From Utricularia gibba (Eukaryota; Streptophyta; Magnoliopsida; Lamiales; Lentibulariaceae): a stretch of 64,000 bases of DNA. Shown here piece by piece: positions 1-9,983 of the stretch (position 1 is its first letter; the number at the start of each line of letters is the position of its first letter). A program made the position numbers and the translations under genes. The stretch covers positions 2,790,001 to 2,854,000 of the forward strand of contig NEEC01000012.1 in assembly GCA_002189035.1 (NCBI GenBank), written 5' to 3'. A model generated the notes under the pieces. That model was not told the DNA's origin, did no database searches, and saw nothing but the letters and a program-made list of their open reading frames with translations.

Positions 1-512
1 GCTACCATCTGCCAAAAAAGGCTTCATGTTCTGCACCCATGATACTTCTGCACTTGAGAAGCTTTGCTTTTTTATTCTGTGAAGATGTGATCATCTATGT
101 GGACCAAGTTGAGGAAAATTTTCACGGTGTGCTGCTAGAATCATTCTTTACTTTTACATGTGAACCATTTTCCATATGAATGTGAATATGTGTCTCTGAT
201 CCCCCTCTTCAAACGGAGTATGGATCGAAATGCGACTCTCGGAGGAATGAAGTGGCTCGATTCATACAGGAGAGTTCAGCCTGGTACTTGTGTGAGAATT
301 GATTTCAGTCAATACATGCACTTGGCTGATAAAAACCATTCAATGAATGGACAAAGATTCTGGGACGGTGCTGCTTTGGTTAGGCAAAGATTCGTTCTTT
401 TATATATTGGGTTTTGGGCATGCAAAATGCGAACAACAAATTGGGCTTCGGAACGAGCCCGTTGCAGCCGAAGGCTGTTACAAATAGTCCGCCGCCGTAG
501 TGCCACGGCGTA
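1..512. other. No gene recognised; left edge and 5' flank
   Basis: I see no conserved coding sequence here. The open frames in this stretch have no recognisable protein character. The left part may be transcribed flank of a gene lying outside the window, and the right part is promoter and 5' UTR of the Nudix gene that starts at 513. Confidence 0.4.
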
Positions 513-1708
513 ATGGCTTTATACCGATCTTCCGTACATTTCATTTCCCCACTATTTCAATTTCATATCCAAACACTTGCGCACTTCAATTGCCGCCTCT
601 CGAAATCTAGAAAATTATCTTCTCCAGTTTTGTGTGTATCGTCGTCGTCGTCATCTGCGATGGAGACTCCACCGGAAGGTTATCGAAGAAACGTCGGAAT
701 TTGTCTTGTTAACCCTTCTAAGAAGGTGAGTCTTCAGATCGTCTTTACTCTCCTGTATTATTTTTTTCTGGTTTTAGTTTTAGAAGCCTGTTGTTTACTG
801 TGGATTTTGATCAGATTTTTGCTGCGTCGAGGCTTGATGTACCGGATTCTTGGCAGATGCCTCAGGTTAGATTTGTTGATTCATAGAAAATCTGTATCCG
901 TTTAGGATCTGGTTTGAATGTATGGCCTCCGAGTACTCAAAAGTTTAGCCATAAGTACCTAGCCTCTTTCACTGTTTTAATTGTTGTAGAGGTTTCAAAT
1001 CTGATATGAATGTGTAGGGTGGTATTGACGTGAGTGAGGATCCCAGAGATGCTGCCATCAGAGAACTAAGAGAAGAAACAGGTGTAACTTCAGCAGATAT
1101 TCTTGCTGAGGTATATATTTCAGCCTAGTTTCCTTGTTCAGTGATCTTAAAATGTGTTTACATAACACTATTCTGCAGCTTCATTGAAAATATTGCTGCT
1201 GTAGGCACCATACTGGTTAACATATAACTTCCCACCTGAGACAAGAGAAAAGCTTAGGAAACAATGGGGTTCTGATTGGAAAGGGCAAGCACAGAAATGG
1301 TTAGTAATTCTCCTTCCTTATTCTGTTGTCTTGGAAAAATTTATCACTTTGATCCAAACGCAAAATAGCTGAAAAAGGATCCCATAGTTACCATTTCTTT
1401 CATGTTTCAAAGAATTGGTGACTTAACAAACTGTCATTTTTGCATCAGGTTTCTTTTCAAATTTAATGGCAAAGATGAAGAGGTGAATCTTTTGGGCGAT
1501 GGAACCGAGAAGGCAGAGTTCGGGCAGTGGACATGGATGTCATCACAAGAAGTTCTTGATCATGTTAGCGGTGCAGCTTATTTTTCCCTGAATGTGTCGT
1601 ACTGGAATTCTTTTTACTGAATATGGGTATGTATTTGTGCAGGCAGTCGAATTCAAGAAGGAAGTGTATCAGGAAGTTTTGAAGGTTTTCTCCCCATATA
1701 TCGAGTAG
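513..1708 (+). CDS. Nudix hydrolase, probably plastid-targeted (NUDT26/27-like)
   Basis: Six exons fit GT-AG splicing and phase: 513-725, 815-865, 1018-1110, 1205-1299, 1449-1563, 1643-1708. The Nudix box is split from its lead-in by introns: the exon at 1018 encodes GGIDVSEDPRDAAIREL followed by REETGV, matching Gx5Ex7REUxEExGU, which binds Mg2+ and the diphosphate substrate. Later motifs (APYWLTYNF, WKGQAQKWFLFKF, FGQWTWMS) are those of plant/bacterial diadenosine polyphosphate hydrolases (RppH/NudH type). Upstream of the conserved METPPEGYRRNVG lies a Ser/Arg-rich, acid-poor leader starting at 513, typical of a chloroplast transit peptide, so I take the upstream Met; a cytosolic form could start at the Met near 660. 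Inferred substrate is ApnA or ppGpp-like nucleotides. The gene is upstream of, and convergent with, the minus-strand glycosyltransferase. Confidence 0.85.
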
Positions 1709-1899
1709 ATACTTCAAGTTGCTAAAGGAGTAACTAGCAAAAATTGGACGACAAGCATAAACACAAGTATGCTTGTGTCCTTAATCTGTACTTGCCGTTA
1801 TTCATGAAAGCACTTGTTCCTGATCGACATCATCATGTTGCTGTGACATATCAGAAAACAATTATTTCATGTTTCATTGTACTCTATTTAATCTAACAC

Positions 1900-3351
1900 T
1901 TAACTGGTGACAATCTGCTCCAGCTTGTTCATGATATCTTGAGCAATAATCTCTGGGGAAAACCTTGTCACCATATCGAGCCTTGCTTGAGCTCCTTTCC
2001 TTGCAGCTTCATCAGGATGCAACATCACCCATCTCATGAGAAGGCGCAACTCATCAGCACAAGGTTCAGCCCACAAATGCCCCATGAATGGCCCTTCGTT
2101 CACTTCACTCATGCCTTCAAGGCGTAGAGGATAGCTATTCTCATCTGTCAAATACTCCGTCGGCCCCGACCAGTTGGTCGCAATCACTGGCCGTGACATC
2201 GCCATCGCCTCAACAATTGGCCGGCCCCATCCTTCACCTCTAGACGGCAGAACAAATGCATCAGCTGCAAGGTACACTCTTGGTATCTCAACCTGAGGTA
2301 TGTGGCTATTGATCAAATACACAGGAGCCCAACCTTCAGCTGGCTCTTCCAGACTTGATTGAGCTACAAACTCAGTGATCTTGCCTACAAAATCCTTCTC
2401 AGAATGGTAGGCATTCGTCAATATGATCAATGCAACTTCATCTTCCCCGGAGAACTCCTTCAGGTAAGACCTCAGCAACACATCCCAACCTTTCCTGTAT
2501 TCCCATTTGAAGACACTCAAGAAAATATAGCTCTTTTGGAAACTTTGCTTACCTGATCCCAGGGCAAGTTCACTCACTGGGACCAAGTCCAAAGGCAAGT
2601 ACTTCACTGGATCAAAGAAATCAACATCAACAAGCTGGGGTATCTTCACAACCTTCACAGAAGCAACCCCACTTTGCTGAAAGGTGTTGACATGAAAGTC
2701 ACTTGGGACCCAGACTTGATCCATCTTATTGCACCGATTCACGTGCTCAGGGTTCAGTCTATCAGTCTCAAACATTGTTCTTCCGATCACAAACTTGTGA
2801 TGCTCATAAGGTAACTGTGGGCAGGGAAGAGTTTGGAACAGAGGAGGGTACCAAGCCCCAGGTTCACTATGGCAAATCGCAATGGTTTGATTCAATAAGC
2901 ACTTGTTTTGATGAATCTCAATAGCCATGGTTCTTGTTTCCAAAGGCAACCCATCCCAGAACTCAGGGTTCTCTAGGTCGCCATGGTGCTCTATGCCCAG
3001 CTTGAAAGTGGGGTTCTTCTGCTTCGCAATGTGAGCGTTGAGAGCAGAGATGTAAGACCAGGCTTCGGAGCTATAACCGCCGCCTGAAAGAAAAGGGGCC
3101 ATCCACAAAATGCAGTAAGGAGCTTCAACGAGATCATCGTCTCCTCTTAGCTGCGGATTGAAATGTGAAGGTTTCGAGAACTGCCCTAAAATGCTTCTCC
3201 GGAGGCGGAAGTGGCTTGATTTCGTTACAACGGCGAACGAGATCGCCAGAAAGAGTACCAATAGGGAGGTGAGGCAGATGGGTTTCAACGGAAATTGAAC
3301 CCCTCTGGAGATGCGAAGATGACGAGGGTGTTGGTCTTCATCTGAATCCAT
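1900..3351 (-). CDS. GT4-type glycosyltransferase, type II membrane protein
   Basis: Single-exon gene of 483 codons. Residues about 24-44 form a hydrophobic signal anchor, so the enzyme probably sits in the Golgi or ER membrane with a lumenal catalytic domain. The C-terminal half carries the family-4 signature: SVFKWEYRKGWDVLL near residue 275 and SRGEGWGRPIVEAMA near residue 370, the latter being the E-x7-E nucleotide-sugar motif. Family knowledge: plant members of this clade are annotated only as UDP-glycosyltransferase superfamily or glycosyl transferase family 1 proteins; the acceptor is not known. The reading frame is intact. It is divergent from the oxidoreductase gene, with a 347-bp shared upstream region. 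Confidence 0.85.
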   Translation of the reverse strand: MDSDEDQHPRHLRISRGVQFPLKPICLTSLLVLFLAISFAVVTKSSHFRLRRSILGQFSKPSHFNPQLRGDDDLVEAPYCILWMAPFLSGGGYSSEAWSYISALNAHIAKQKNPTFKLGIEHHGDLENPEFWDGLPLETRTMAIEIHQNKCLLNQTIAICHSEPGAWYPPLFQTLPCPQLPYEHHKFVIGRTMFETDRLNPEHVNRCNKMDQVWVPSDFHVNTFQQSGVASVKVVKIPQLVDVDFFDPVKYLPLDLVPVSELALGSGKQSFQKSYIFLSVFKWEYRKGWDVLLRSYLKEFSGEDEVALIILTNAYHSEKDFVGKITEFVAQSSLEEPAEGWAPVYLINSHIPQVEIPRVYLAADAFVLPSRGEGWGRPIVEAMAMSRPVIATNWSGPTEYLTDENSYPLRLEGMSEVNEGPFMGHLWAEPCADELRLLMRWVMLHPDEAARKGAQARLDMVTRFSPEIIAQDIMNKLEQIVTS

Positions 3352-3698
3352 TATCAGTCACCGGAAATGCAACGCCGGATCCACCTTCATCACTACATCC
3401 AAGGCGATTTATCCAACTTCTTGGATCGACGGCATTCACTTGAAGAGAGATCCTTGTTCAATTACATTGGAACATGAAAATTTTACCAGATTTCTTCTAG
3501 AAATCCCAGACGTCAGGCCTTTCGTCATCTCTGATCGCACGCTTGAGCAAAGATGAAGATGGATTTCTTGCAGAGGAGTTCACTGTGACGCAATTTTTCA
3601 ATTATTCTTTTTGAGTATAAGTAGGGGCCTGCCTATGAGACTTCTTCCGACACAGATCTGTTCGGGAAGCTTGTAGCTTATCCTGAGATTCGCTCGAA
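3352..3698. promoter_or_regulatory. Shared upstream region of divergent genes
   Basis: This 347-bp gap separates the ATG of the minus-strand glycosyltransferase from the ATG of the plus-strand oxidoreductase, so it must hold both 5' UTRs and core promoters. A single TTCTAGAA palindrome sits near 3495. I do not see a clear TATA box for either gene. Confidence 0.4.
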
Positions 3699-5085
3699 AT
3701 GGCGGCGTCGGTCGGAGAGACGAAGAAGAGAGTGGTGGTTGTTGGCGGCGGCGTTGCCGGATCTTACATCTCTAAACTACTTGAAGAAGAAGCCGATGTA
3801 TCCCTAATTGACGAGTATGCGAAGCTTTTCTCCCCTTCTTGCTTTGTACTCTTCTCATTTCCTGGCATGTGACAACCTAACACCGTCTATCGGAGAAGCA
3901 TGCTGGTTACAGTATCTGAATGCGGAACTTGTTGCAGGAAGGAGTACTTCGAAATCCCTTGGTCAAGCTTGAGGGCAATGGTTGAACCCGCAGTTGCAGA
4001 AAGAGCTGTGATCAATCACAGGGACTTCCTTCACAAAGCTAATCTCATCGCATCTGCTGCGATCGATATCAACGGAAATCAAGTCATCACTGCGCAAGGT
4101 CATTCAGTTGCATATGATTATCTCGTGATCGCTACCGGTCACAGGAGTCCTGGTGGATACACAAAAACTGAGAAGATCAAGCACTACCAAACTGGTAAGG
4201 AAAAGCTCCAGCAGTTTCCTGTTCTTACTCTGGCTATTGCATACCTCCTTGAACTCCAAAAAGCTGATGGTGTGTGGCTTGTTTTTCCGGGAGCCAGAGT
4301 ATGAAAAGATCAAATCTGCAGATTCGATATTGGTCGTCGGAGGCGGTCCTTCTGGAGTAGAACTGGCAGCTGAAATCATTGTCGACTTCCCAGACAAGAA
4401 GGTAACACTAGTGCATCGAGGACCAAGATTACTGGGATTCATTGGAGAGAAGGCTGGGAAAAAGGCCTTAGATTGGTTGGTTTCCAAGAAAGTTGAGGTG
4501 CTCTTGGGGCAGTCAGTTGACTTGGATGCTGCATCCGGAGGTGTTTATACGACGTCAGGTGGGGAGACAATCCACGCAGATTGCCATTTTCTCTGCACTG
4601 GAGTACCAGTTGGTTCATCATGGTTGAAGAAGACGATGCTGAAGGACTGCTTAGATGAAAATAAAAGGTTAATGGTGGATGCAAATATGAGAGTCAAGGG
4701 CCATGATAACATATTTGCCATTGGAGACATCACTGACATCCCTGTGAGGCCTCTCTCCTGCATCTCTTGATCATATTTCTTCACAAAAGCCATTGTTTCA
4801 ACTTACAAAACTTTGGTGTATTGGCAGGAAATCAAGCAAGGATATTTGGCGAAATCACATGCATCTGTTGCAGTGAAGAATCTGAAAATACTGATGAAGG
4901 GAAAAGAGACAAAGAAGTTGTCCTCTTACAGCCCTGCCAAAGCCATGGCACTTGTTTCTCTTGGCAGAAGAGAAGGCATCCTGCAGGTAATGTGCCTCAC
5001 TCTCTCCGGCCGCATCCCCGGCAAGATCAAGTCCGGGGACCTCTTCATCGGAAAGACAAGGTCAGAAATCGGTCTCAACCCGTAG
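3699..5085 (+). CDS. AIF/FSP1-like FAD-NAD(P)H oxidoreductase
   Basis: Four exons fit in phase: 3699-3814, 3938-4194, 4298-4743, 4828-5085, giving about 353 residues. The N terminus has the FAD dinucleotide motif VVVVGGGVAGSYISKLL; the middle has the NAD(P)H motif ILVVGGGPSGVELAAEI; the third exon ends with the FAD-binding ATG/GD stretch NIFAIGDITDIP. Exon 2 includes KEYFEIPWSSLRAMVEP, characteristic of the apoptosis-inducing-factor homologue (AMID/AIFM2) group. Family knowledge: these are type II NADH dehydrogenase-like quinone or ubiquinone reductases; the animal member FSP1 suppresses lipid peroxidation. Plant members are poorly characterised. There is no obvious transit peptide. The frame runs straight through a possible donor near 4988 to a C terminus SEIGLNP that matches the family end. 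Confidence 0.85.
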
Positions 5086-5458
5086 CCCCACCAACGGAAA
5101 CGAAGGAAACATTGCGCCATTGTTGGTTTTTCATCTGTGCAATGTTGCTGCTTCTGCTGCATGCATTTTACACTTGTGTTTTCAAATTACATTTTCTAGG
5201 TTTCTTGCTTAGATTTATGATAAAGAAGTGCGCCTTTATAAAAGCGTGGAGGTGAAAAAAAAACACAGGGAGAGGGTTAACCTTAAACACATCCATGCAT
5301 TGTGCATGGTGATTGAATGGCTGATATTAGCTTGATGGATGAAGGGAGGCTCAGTTGGACCTTCCTGCGTGATTCTGGACACACCATGGTCGGAATCGAA
5401 ATCGGAATCAGAGAGACGGCGGTGGGGGTGGGTTTCTTGTGATCTTTCCGGTCTGGCT

Positions 5459-6472
5459 ATGTTTAATTCTACATTCGTCTTCTCCTTGGCGATTCTCCTT
5501 TCGTTTCCCCTGCTTTTTCTCCTGGCACCCGCCATTCTTCCGCCGCGGCCTCCGGAGATTTCCCTGCCTGACGAGCTCGACGACCTCGCCCTGTTCCGCC
5601 GTGCGGCGGTCGCCGAGCCAGGCGTAGCCGATGACCACCCCAGCCCGAAAATCGCATTCCTCTTCCTCACGAACACGGACCTCCACTTCGCTCCCCTTTG
5701 GGAGCTTTTCTTCTACAACACCGATGAATCTCTGTACACGATCTACATCCACGGCGACCCTTCCTGCAAAATCCACGCCCCCGGCGGCGTCTTCTCGGGA
5801 CGATTCATTGCCGCTAAGAAAACCACACGCGCCACGCCGAGTCTCATCTCCGCCGCCCGCCGCCTCATCGCGACGGCCCTCCTTGACGATCCATCGAATT
5901 CCTATTTCGCCCTAATTTCCCAGCACTGCATACCCCTCCACTCATTCCGCTTCATGTACAATTCCCTCTTCCTCAAACCCAAATCCCTCCCTTACCTCAG
6001 CTTCATCGAAATCTCTTCCGATCGACCGCTTCTTTGGGAACGCTACGTTGCCAGAGGAGAAGCCGTGATGCTCCCTGAAGTGCCCTTCGACCGGTTCAAA
6101 ATGGGGTCGCAGTTCTTCGTTCTCACACGGCGGCACGCCTTGATCGTAATAAGAGACAGAAGATTATGGAGGAAGTTCAGGCTTCCATGTCGGTATCTTC
6201 AATCCTGTTACCCAGAGGAGCACTATTTTCCAACTCTTTTGTCAATGGAGGATTCACAGGGGTGCACGCATTACACACTTACTCGTGTCAACTGGACCGG
6301 AAGCGTCGGCGGCCATCCCCACACTTACCGGCCGGAGGAAATATCGGCGAGGCTTATCCATACCCTCAGAGGCTGCAACTCCAGCTACTGGTTCATGTTT
6401 GCCAGGAAATTCTCCCCAGATTGCTTGCCCCTTTTGATGGATTTAGCTAAAGATGTAATCCTCAAGGACTGA
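5459..6472 (+). CDS. Core-2/I-branching (DUF266, BC10-like) glycosyltransferase
   Basis: Single-exon gene of 337 residues. I place the start at the Met at 5459 because it begins a signal anchor (MFNSTFVFSLAILLSFPLLF); the frame is open back to 5339 but that segment is not protein-like. The lumenal part shows family landmarks: IAFLFLTNTDLHFAPLWE, the ISQHCIPLHSF block, WRKFRLPCRYLQSCYPEEHY, and VNWTG near the C terminus. Family knowledge: plant BC10-type GT14-related proteins are Golgi type II enzymes linked to cell-wall and arabinogalactan glycosylation; donor and acceptor cannot be read here. The GC-rich coding segment stands out from the flanks. Confidence 0.85.
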   Translation: MFNSTFVFSLAILLSFPLLFLLAPAILPPRPPEISLPDELDDLALFRRAAVAEPGVADDHPSPKIAFLFLTNTDLHFAPLWELFFYNTDESLYTIYIHGDPSCKIHAPGGVFSGRFIAAKKTTRATPSLISAARRLIATALLDDPSNSYFALISQHCIPLHSFRFMYNSLFLKPKSLPYLSFIEISSDRPLLWERYVARGEAVMLPEVPFDRFKMGSQFFVLTRRHALIVIRDRRLWRKFRLPCRYLQSCYPEEHYFPTLLSMEDSQGCTHYTLTRVNWTGSVGGHPHTYRPEEISARLIHTLRGCNSSYWFMFARKFSPDCLPLLMDLAKDVILKD

Positions 6473-6840
6473 ATTACGACCCCAGTAGACATGTTTATTC
6501 AGACCAGACTGCCGGCCGGTCGACCGGAGAGGCAGAAATTAGAAAAACAGAAACTGCCATCATCCACCTCTGTATAGAAAGCTTCTTCTTCTCCTCCTCC
6601 TTCTTGTATATGAATTATTGCAATACAATTCAATGCTTACAGCAAAAAAGTAGGAATCAAGAGCATGTGGGGGTCTCTGGTTGGGTTCCTCTTCCCCACG
6701 CCTAATAAAATTTAAAATTAGTAGCTACTGTACACAACCCAAAAACTAGCCGTTAGAGACTTTCAGCACTCTCTTCTTTTGTCCCTATCTTCTTCCTTCA
6801 TCCATTTCCGATTCCCAAAATTCAAGATTCTCCGAAAAAG

Positions 6841-7710
6841 ATGAAGGGAATGAAGGGAAAGCTAATGAAGAAGCTCAAGACAGTGAAAGCTATGGAGTAC
6901 CTGAACCCAGAAACTGTTCTTCAGATGGACGTTGTGCAGAGTTACGTCAAGCGTCACTTGCAGAAACCAAAGGCGATCCTTCGGACGCCATTCGCTGTGA
7001 TTCAACAGCAGCAAGAGAAGCTTGAAGATCCAGAGATCGATGACAAAGAAAACCGCTGTGAGTTGAAGGAAGAGGGCAAGGTCTTGAACACAGATCTTCT
7101 TGCGGCTGGTGAAGAAGGAACTGCGGAAATTAGGGCATTTGGAAGGTCGGCAGACGGGATTGAAGAACCCCCGCAAAAGGCACGAAAGGTGGAGCTGCAA
7201 TCAGAGCAAATCCAACGCCGATTACATGAATTTCCAGAGAAATGTCCGCCTGGAGGAAGCGAATCGATCGTCCTTTACACTACAAGCCTCAGGGGGATCC
7301 GAAAAACCTTCGAGGATTGCCAGAAAGTGAGATCGCTGTTAGAGAACATGAAAGTGGTGTTCATAGTGAGAGATCTGTCAATGCACTCTGATTTCAAGCG
7401 AGAAATGTGGGAAATCCTGGAAACGAAAGCGCTCCCTCCAAAACTGTTCATAAAGGGACGTTACATCGGAGGAGCAGAAGAAGTTCTTACTCTGCACGAA
7501 CAGGGGAATTTCAGACCACTGATTGAAGGGATTCCGATCGATAGAAACGACGGAGAATGTGAACCTTGCGGCGGATTCAAGTTCATCATCTGCTTCAACT
7601 GCCGCGGTAGCCGTAAAGTTTCTCCGGCACAAGGCGACACCGGAACTGTCGTCACCTGCGGCGAGTGTAACGAAAATGGGTTGTTAATTTGCCCCTTCTG
7701 TTGTTGCTGA
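6841..7710 (+). CDS. Glutaredoxin-domain protein with C-terminal Cys clusters
   Basis: Single exon, 289 residues. The N-terminal third is charged and low complexity. The glutaredoxin-like domain runs from about 138 (SIVLYTTSLRGIRKTFEDC) through the LPPKLFIKGRYIGGAEEV substrate-side motif to about 235. The C terminus has four Cys pairs (CEPCGG, CFNCRG, CGEC, CPFC), likely binding zinc. Family knowledge: this is the plant group with homologues such as At3g28850 and At5g39865. The classic CxxC/CGFS active site is absent: the first Cys position is replaced and one Cys remains about eight residues later, so ordinary dithiol reductase activity is doubtful. The frame is intact. Confidence 0.85.
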   Translation: MKGMKGKLMKKLKTVKAMEYLNPETVLQMDVVQSYVKRHLQKPKAILRTPFAVIQQQQEKLEDPEIDDKENRCELKEEGKVLNTDLLAAGEEGTAEIRAFGRSADGIEEPPQKARKVELQSEQIQRRLHEFPEKCPPGGSESIVLYTTSLRGIRKTFEDCQKVRSLLENMKVVFIVRDLSMHSDFKREMWEILETKALPPKLFIKGRYIGGAEEVLTLHEQGNFRPLIEGIPIDRNDGECEPCGGFKFIICFNCRGSRKVSPAQGDTGTVVTCGECNENGLLICPFCCC

Positions 7711-7891
7711 GTCACTAATTAACACGACAGTTAACAACTGTCTTGTAATTTTTTATAAAAAAAAAAAAATTCAATTAAAAACAAAGTGTAACATACAACA
7801 TTGACATACTTCTATCATAGCCAATGTAGTATAAGACTCATCACTTTGAATGCAAATCATCAATCATTATCACTATTACGAATTTCTAAAT

Positions 7892-7918
7892 CCTAAACCC
7901 TAAACCCTAAACCCTAAA
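7892..7918. repeat. Interstitial telomere-type repeat (CCCTAAA)n / telo-box cluster
   Basis: Three complete CCCTAAA units plus one partial unit lie in tandem. This is the Arabidopsis-type plant telomere motif in C-strand orientation. It sits about 430 bp upstream of the p32/MAM33-like start codon, so it may act as a telo-box promoter element rather than mark an old chromosome end. Confidence 0.85.
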
Positions 7919-8152
7919 CTCTTATTAGAAACACCAACATTCGTACCCTCGAGCCATCCCAGTTCGGGGGTGAGATTGTGACGTGATGCGTGACGAAAAA
8001 TGGTTCACGATTATTTTTAAAAATGAATCCTTGTTGAAATAGGAATCCATTTCACTCCCGTTTAACAAGTGTGGTGTGTTTCTTCTTCTTTGTTGTAATT
8101 TGTATGCTATAGTTCATGACAAACAAGGAAATGAGTATCCGGGTGCTGCCAG

Positions 8153-8269
8153 TGGGCCCCAATGCGAACGGTTATTGGGACCCACTGGCCCAGGGGAGTC
8201 CGAATAAGGGCCGGATCTGGACCCGAGACAGGCCCACATAGAAATGGTCCAACCGCCAATGTATGGGCT
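8153..8269 (+). promoter_or_regulatory. Site II (TGGGCY) motifs upstream of the p32-like gene
   Basis: TGGGCC at 8153-8158, GGCCCA (reverse TGGGCC) at 8231-8236 and TGGGCT at 8264-8269 precede the start codon by 80-200 bp. Site II elements bound by TCP factors, together with telo-boxes, are known in promoters of plant ribosomal and mitochondrial genes; here both occur upstream of a predicted mitochondrial protein. Confidence 0.5.
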
Positions 8270-8348
8270 TGAACCCTCCTCCGGCTAAAAATCTCTCTGC
8301 TTGTAGCTGTCGGCCGTCTCCGGCTTCGGTGGAGCGCCGGAACTCGAT

Positions 8349-9565
8349 ATGTGGAGAAAGGCACTTGTACGCGCGGGAATTGAAATTCGGCCATGGTGGC
8401 GCAGGATGGCGCTCCGTTCGTCCTCGACGGCGTCTTGCACCGTCAACTCCATGATCCTGCGCTCGCTTAAAGATCATTATCTAGAAGTCTCCAAGATGAC
8501 TCCTCCTCCGGTGAGTCTCTCAGGCAATTGACGTACAACTACTCTAAACTACCTCCTTTTCTTGGATTTCATTGCGTGTGACTGCGTTGGTCATATGCAT
8601 ATGCAATTGCTGCAGACTGGGTTTACTAGAATTTGTAAAAGAACCTGGTCGTTTTTTGTCGTTGATTTTTGACATTATGGCAAGCATTGCATGGTTTCCG
8701 ACTGCTGTTTCTTGATCTCTTTCCTCTGAGAATGTGCAATTTACCTTTCTTGTTTTACAGAAAATATCCCTCCTTCTCCATACACTGTAGTGAAGGGAGC
8801 ACTCGATGTTGGTGGTCCTGTTATCAAGCGTACATTCCAGAATGAGGAGATCAGTATATCCGTGATGAGATTGCTGGACGTCATCTCCGGAGACGACAAT
8901 GCTCCTGAGAACATCAACCAGTTATTCATTCATGTTGACATTTCTAAGCCGGATGCAGATAGGTCATTGCATTTCCTGTGTGGTCTATACCCTGATGCTC
9001 TGGGAATACATTCAGTTTCTCTCAGACAAAAAGACAAGTCTTCACACTTGGCTGATCTTACGACAGATTACAGCGGCCCTGAGTACGAGTAAGTGAGACC
9101 TTTCTCTTTCAGTAATGCCTTTCTTTAGTCCCACTATTCAAAGAAACTGATGGAGAATACATGCCATATGAAAAGGCTACAGCTCTATCTGCAGCTATTT
9201 CCCTGAAATTGTCATGTCATATCTATGTTGCATTTACCTGCCATCTCTTTTCCACATTTCTTTTCTTCCCTGCATCCCACTAGTTCTATTGCCCACTGCC
9301 TTTGTTGAACTCTTAGATACTTGCAAGCTTGTTTCCAAACTCATTCTTGCCTGCTACTACTCATAGGGACATGGATGAGAAAGTTCGAGATGCTCTGCAT
9401 GGTTATATTGAAGAGCGAGGAATAAATGAAAGCCTGTTTCCATTTCTGCAAGCATGGCTCTATGTGAAAGAACACAGAAGTCTCGTACGCTGGTTCAAAA
9501 CCATTGGCCTTTTTATTAATCAACAGCAGCAGCCTAAGACAGACACTCAGGCTTCATCAGCATGA
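8349..9565 (+). CDS. Mitochondrial glycoprotein family (p32/MAM33-like), exon 1 junction unresolved
   Basis: The second and third coding exons are clear: 8761-9088 and 9367-9565, joined in phase. They encode NIPPSPYTVVKGALDVGG near the start and a C terminus with YIEERGINESLFPFLQAWLY and EHRSLVRWFKTIGLFI, the hallmark of the acidic trimeric p32/MAM33 matrix proteins. Exon 1 is less sure. A frame from 8349 gives an Arg/Ser-rich, mitochondrial-presequence-like leader up to a good donor at 8511, but this ends in phase 0 while exon 2 needs one carried base. Either a poor donor at 8515 is used, or one base is missing in exon 1. The upstream telo-box and site II motifs fit a mitochondrial function. 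Molecular role in plants is not well defined. Confidence 0.75.
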
Positions 9566-9983
9566 GATCTTTGGCTGCTGCAAACTGCAGAATCTACCTG
9601 TTGGTTGCAAGGATGTGATTTTTTAACTAGGCTGCATCCTGTACTTTCACGTTCTGTTTTTGGACTCATGTTGTCATCAATGTAGTTGGTCATCCATCAT
9701 ACAAGGAATAGGAAACATCGAATTACTACTCCTTATGGAATAGCACAAGATTCCAAAGCTCATACAAATGTCCATACCTGCGAGTATTTAAACACTTCCC
9801 ACACAAATAAGGCAAGGCATGCCAAAATTTGGATGCATAGAGCACAAGTTAAGGGAGATTATCACTGCATTGCAGGGCTCATGCATCTTCTCGATCAGCA
9901 GATTCATATGAAATGAGGGGCTCAGTCGATTCCATCAATATCGATCACTTCATCATCGATGAGCAATGTAGTGGCGAACCATT

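Noticed and set aside
5236-5776. Overlapping open frames antisense to the BC10-like gene
   Set aside because: They mirror the GC-rich coding strand and have no family character.
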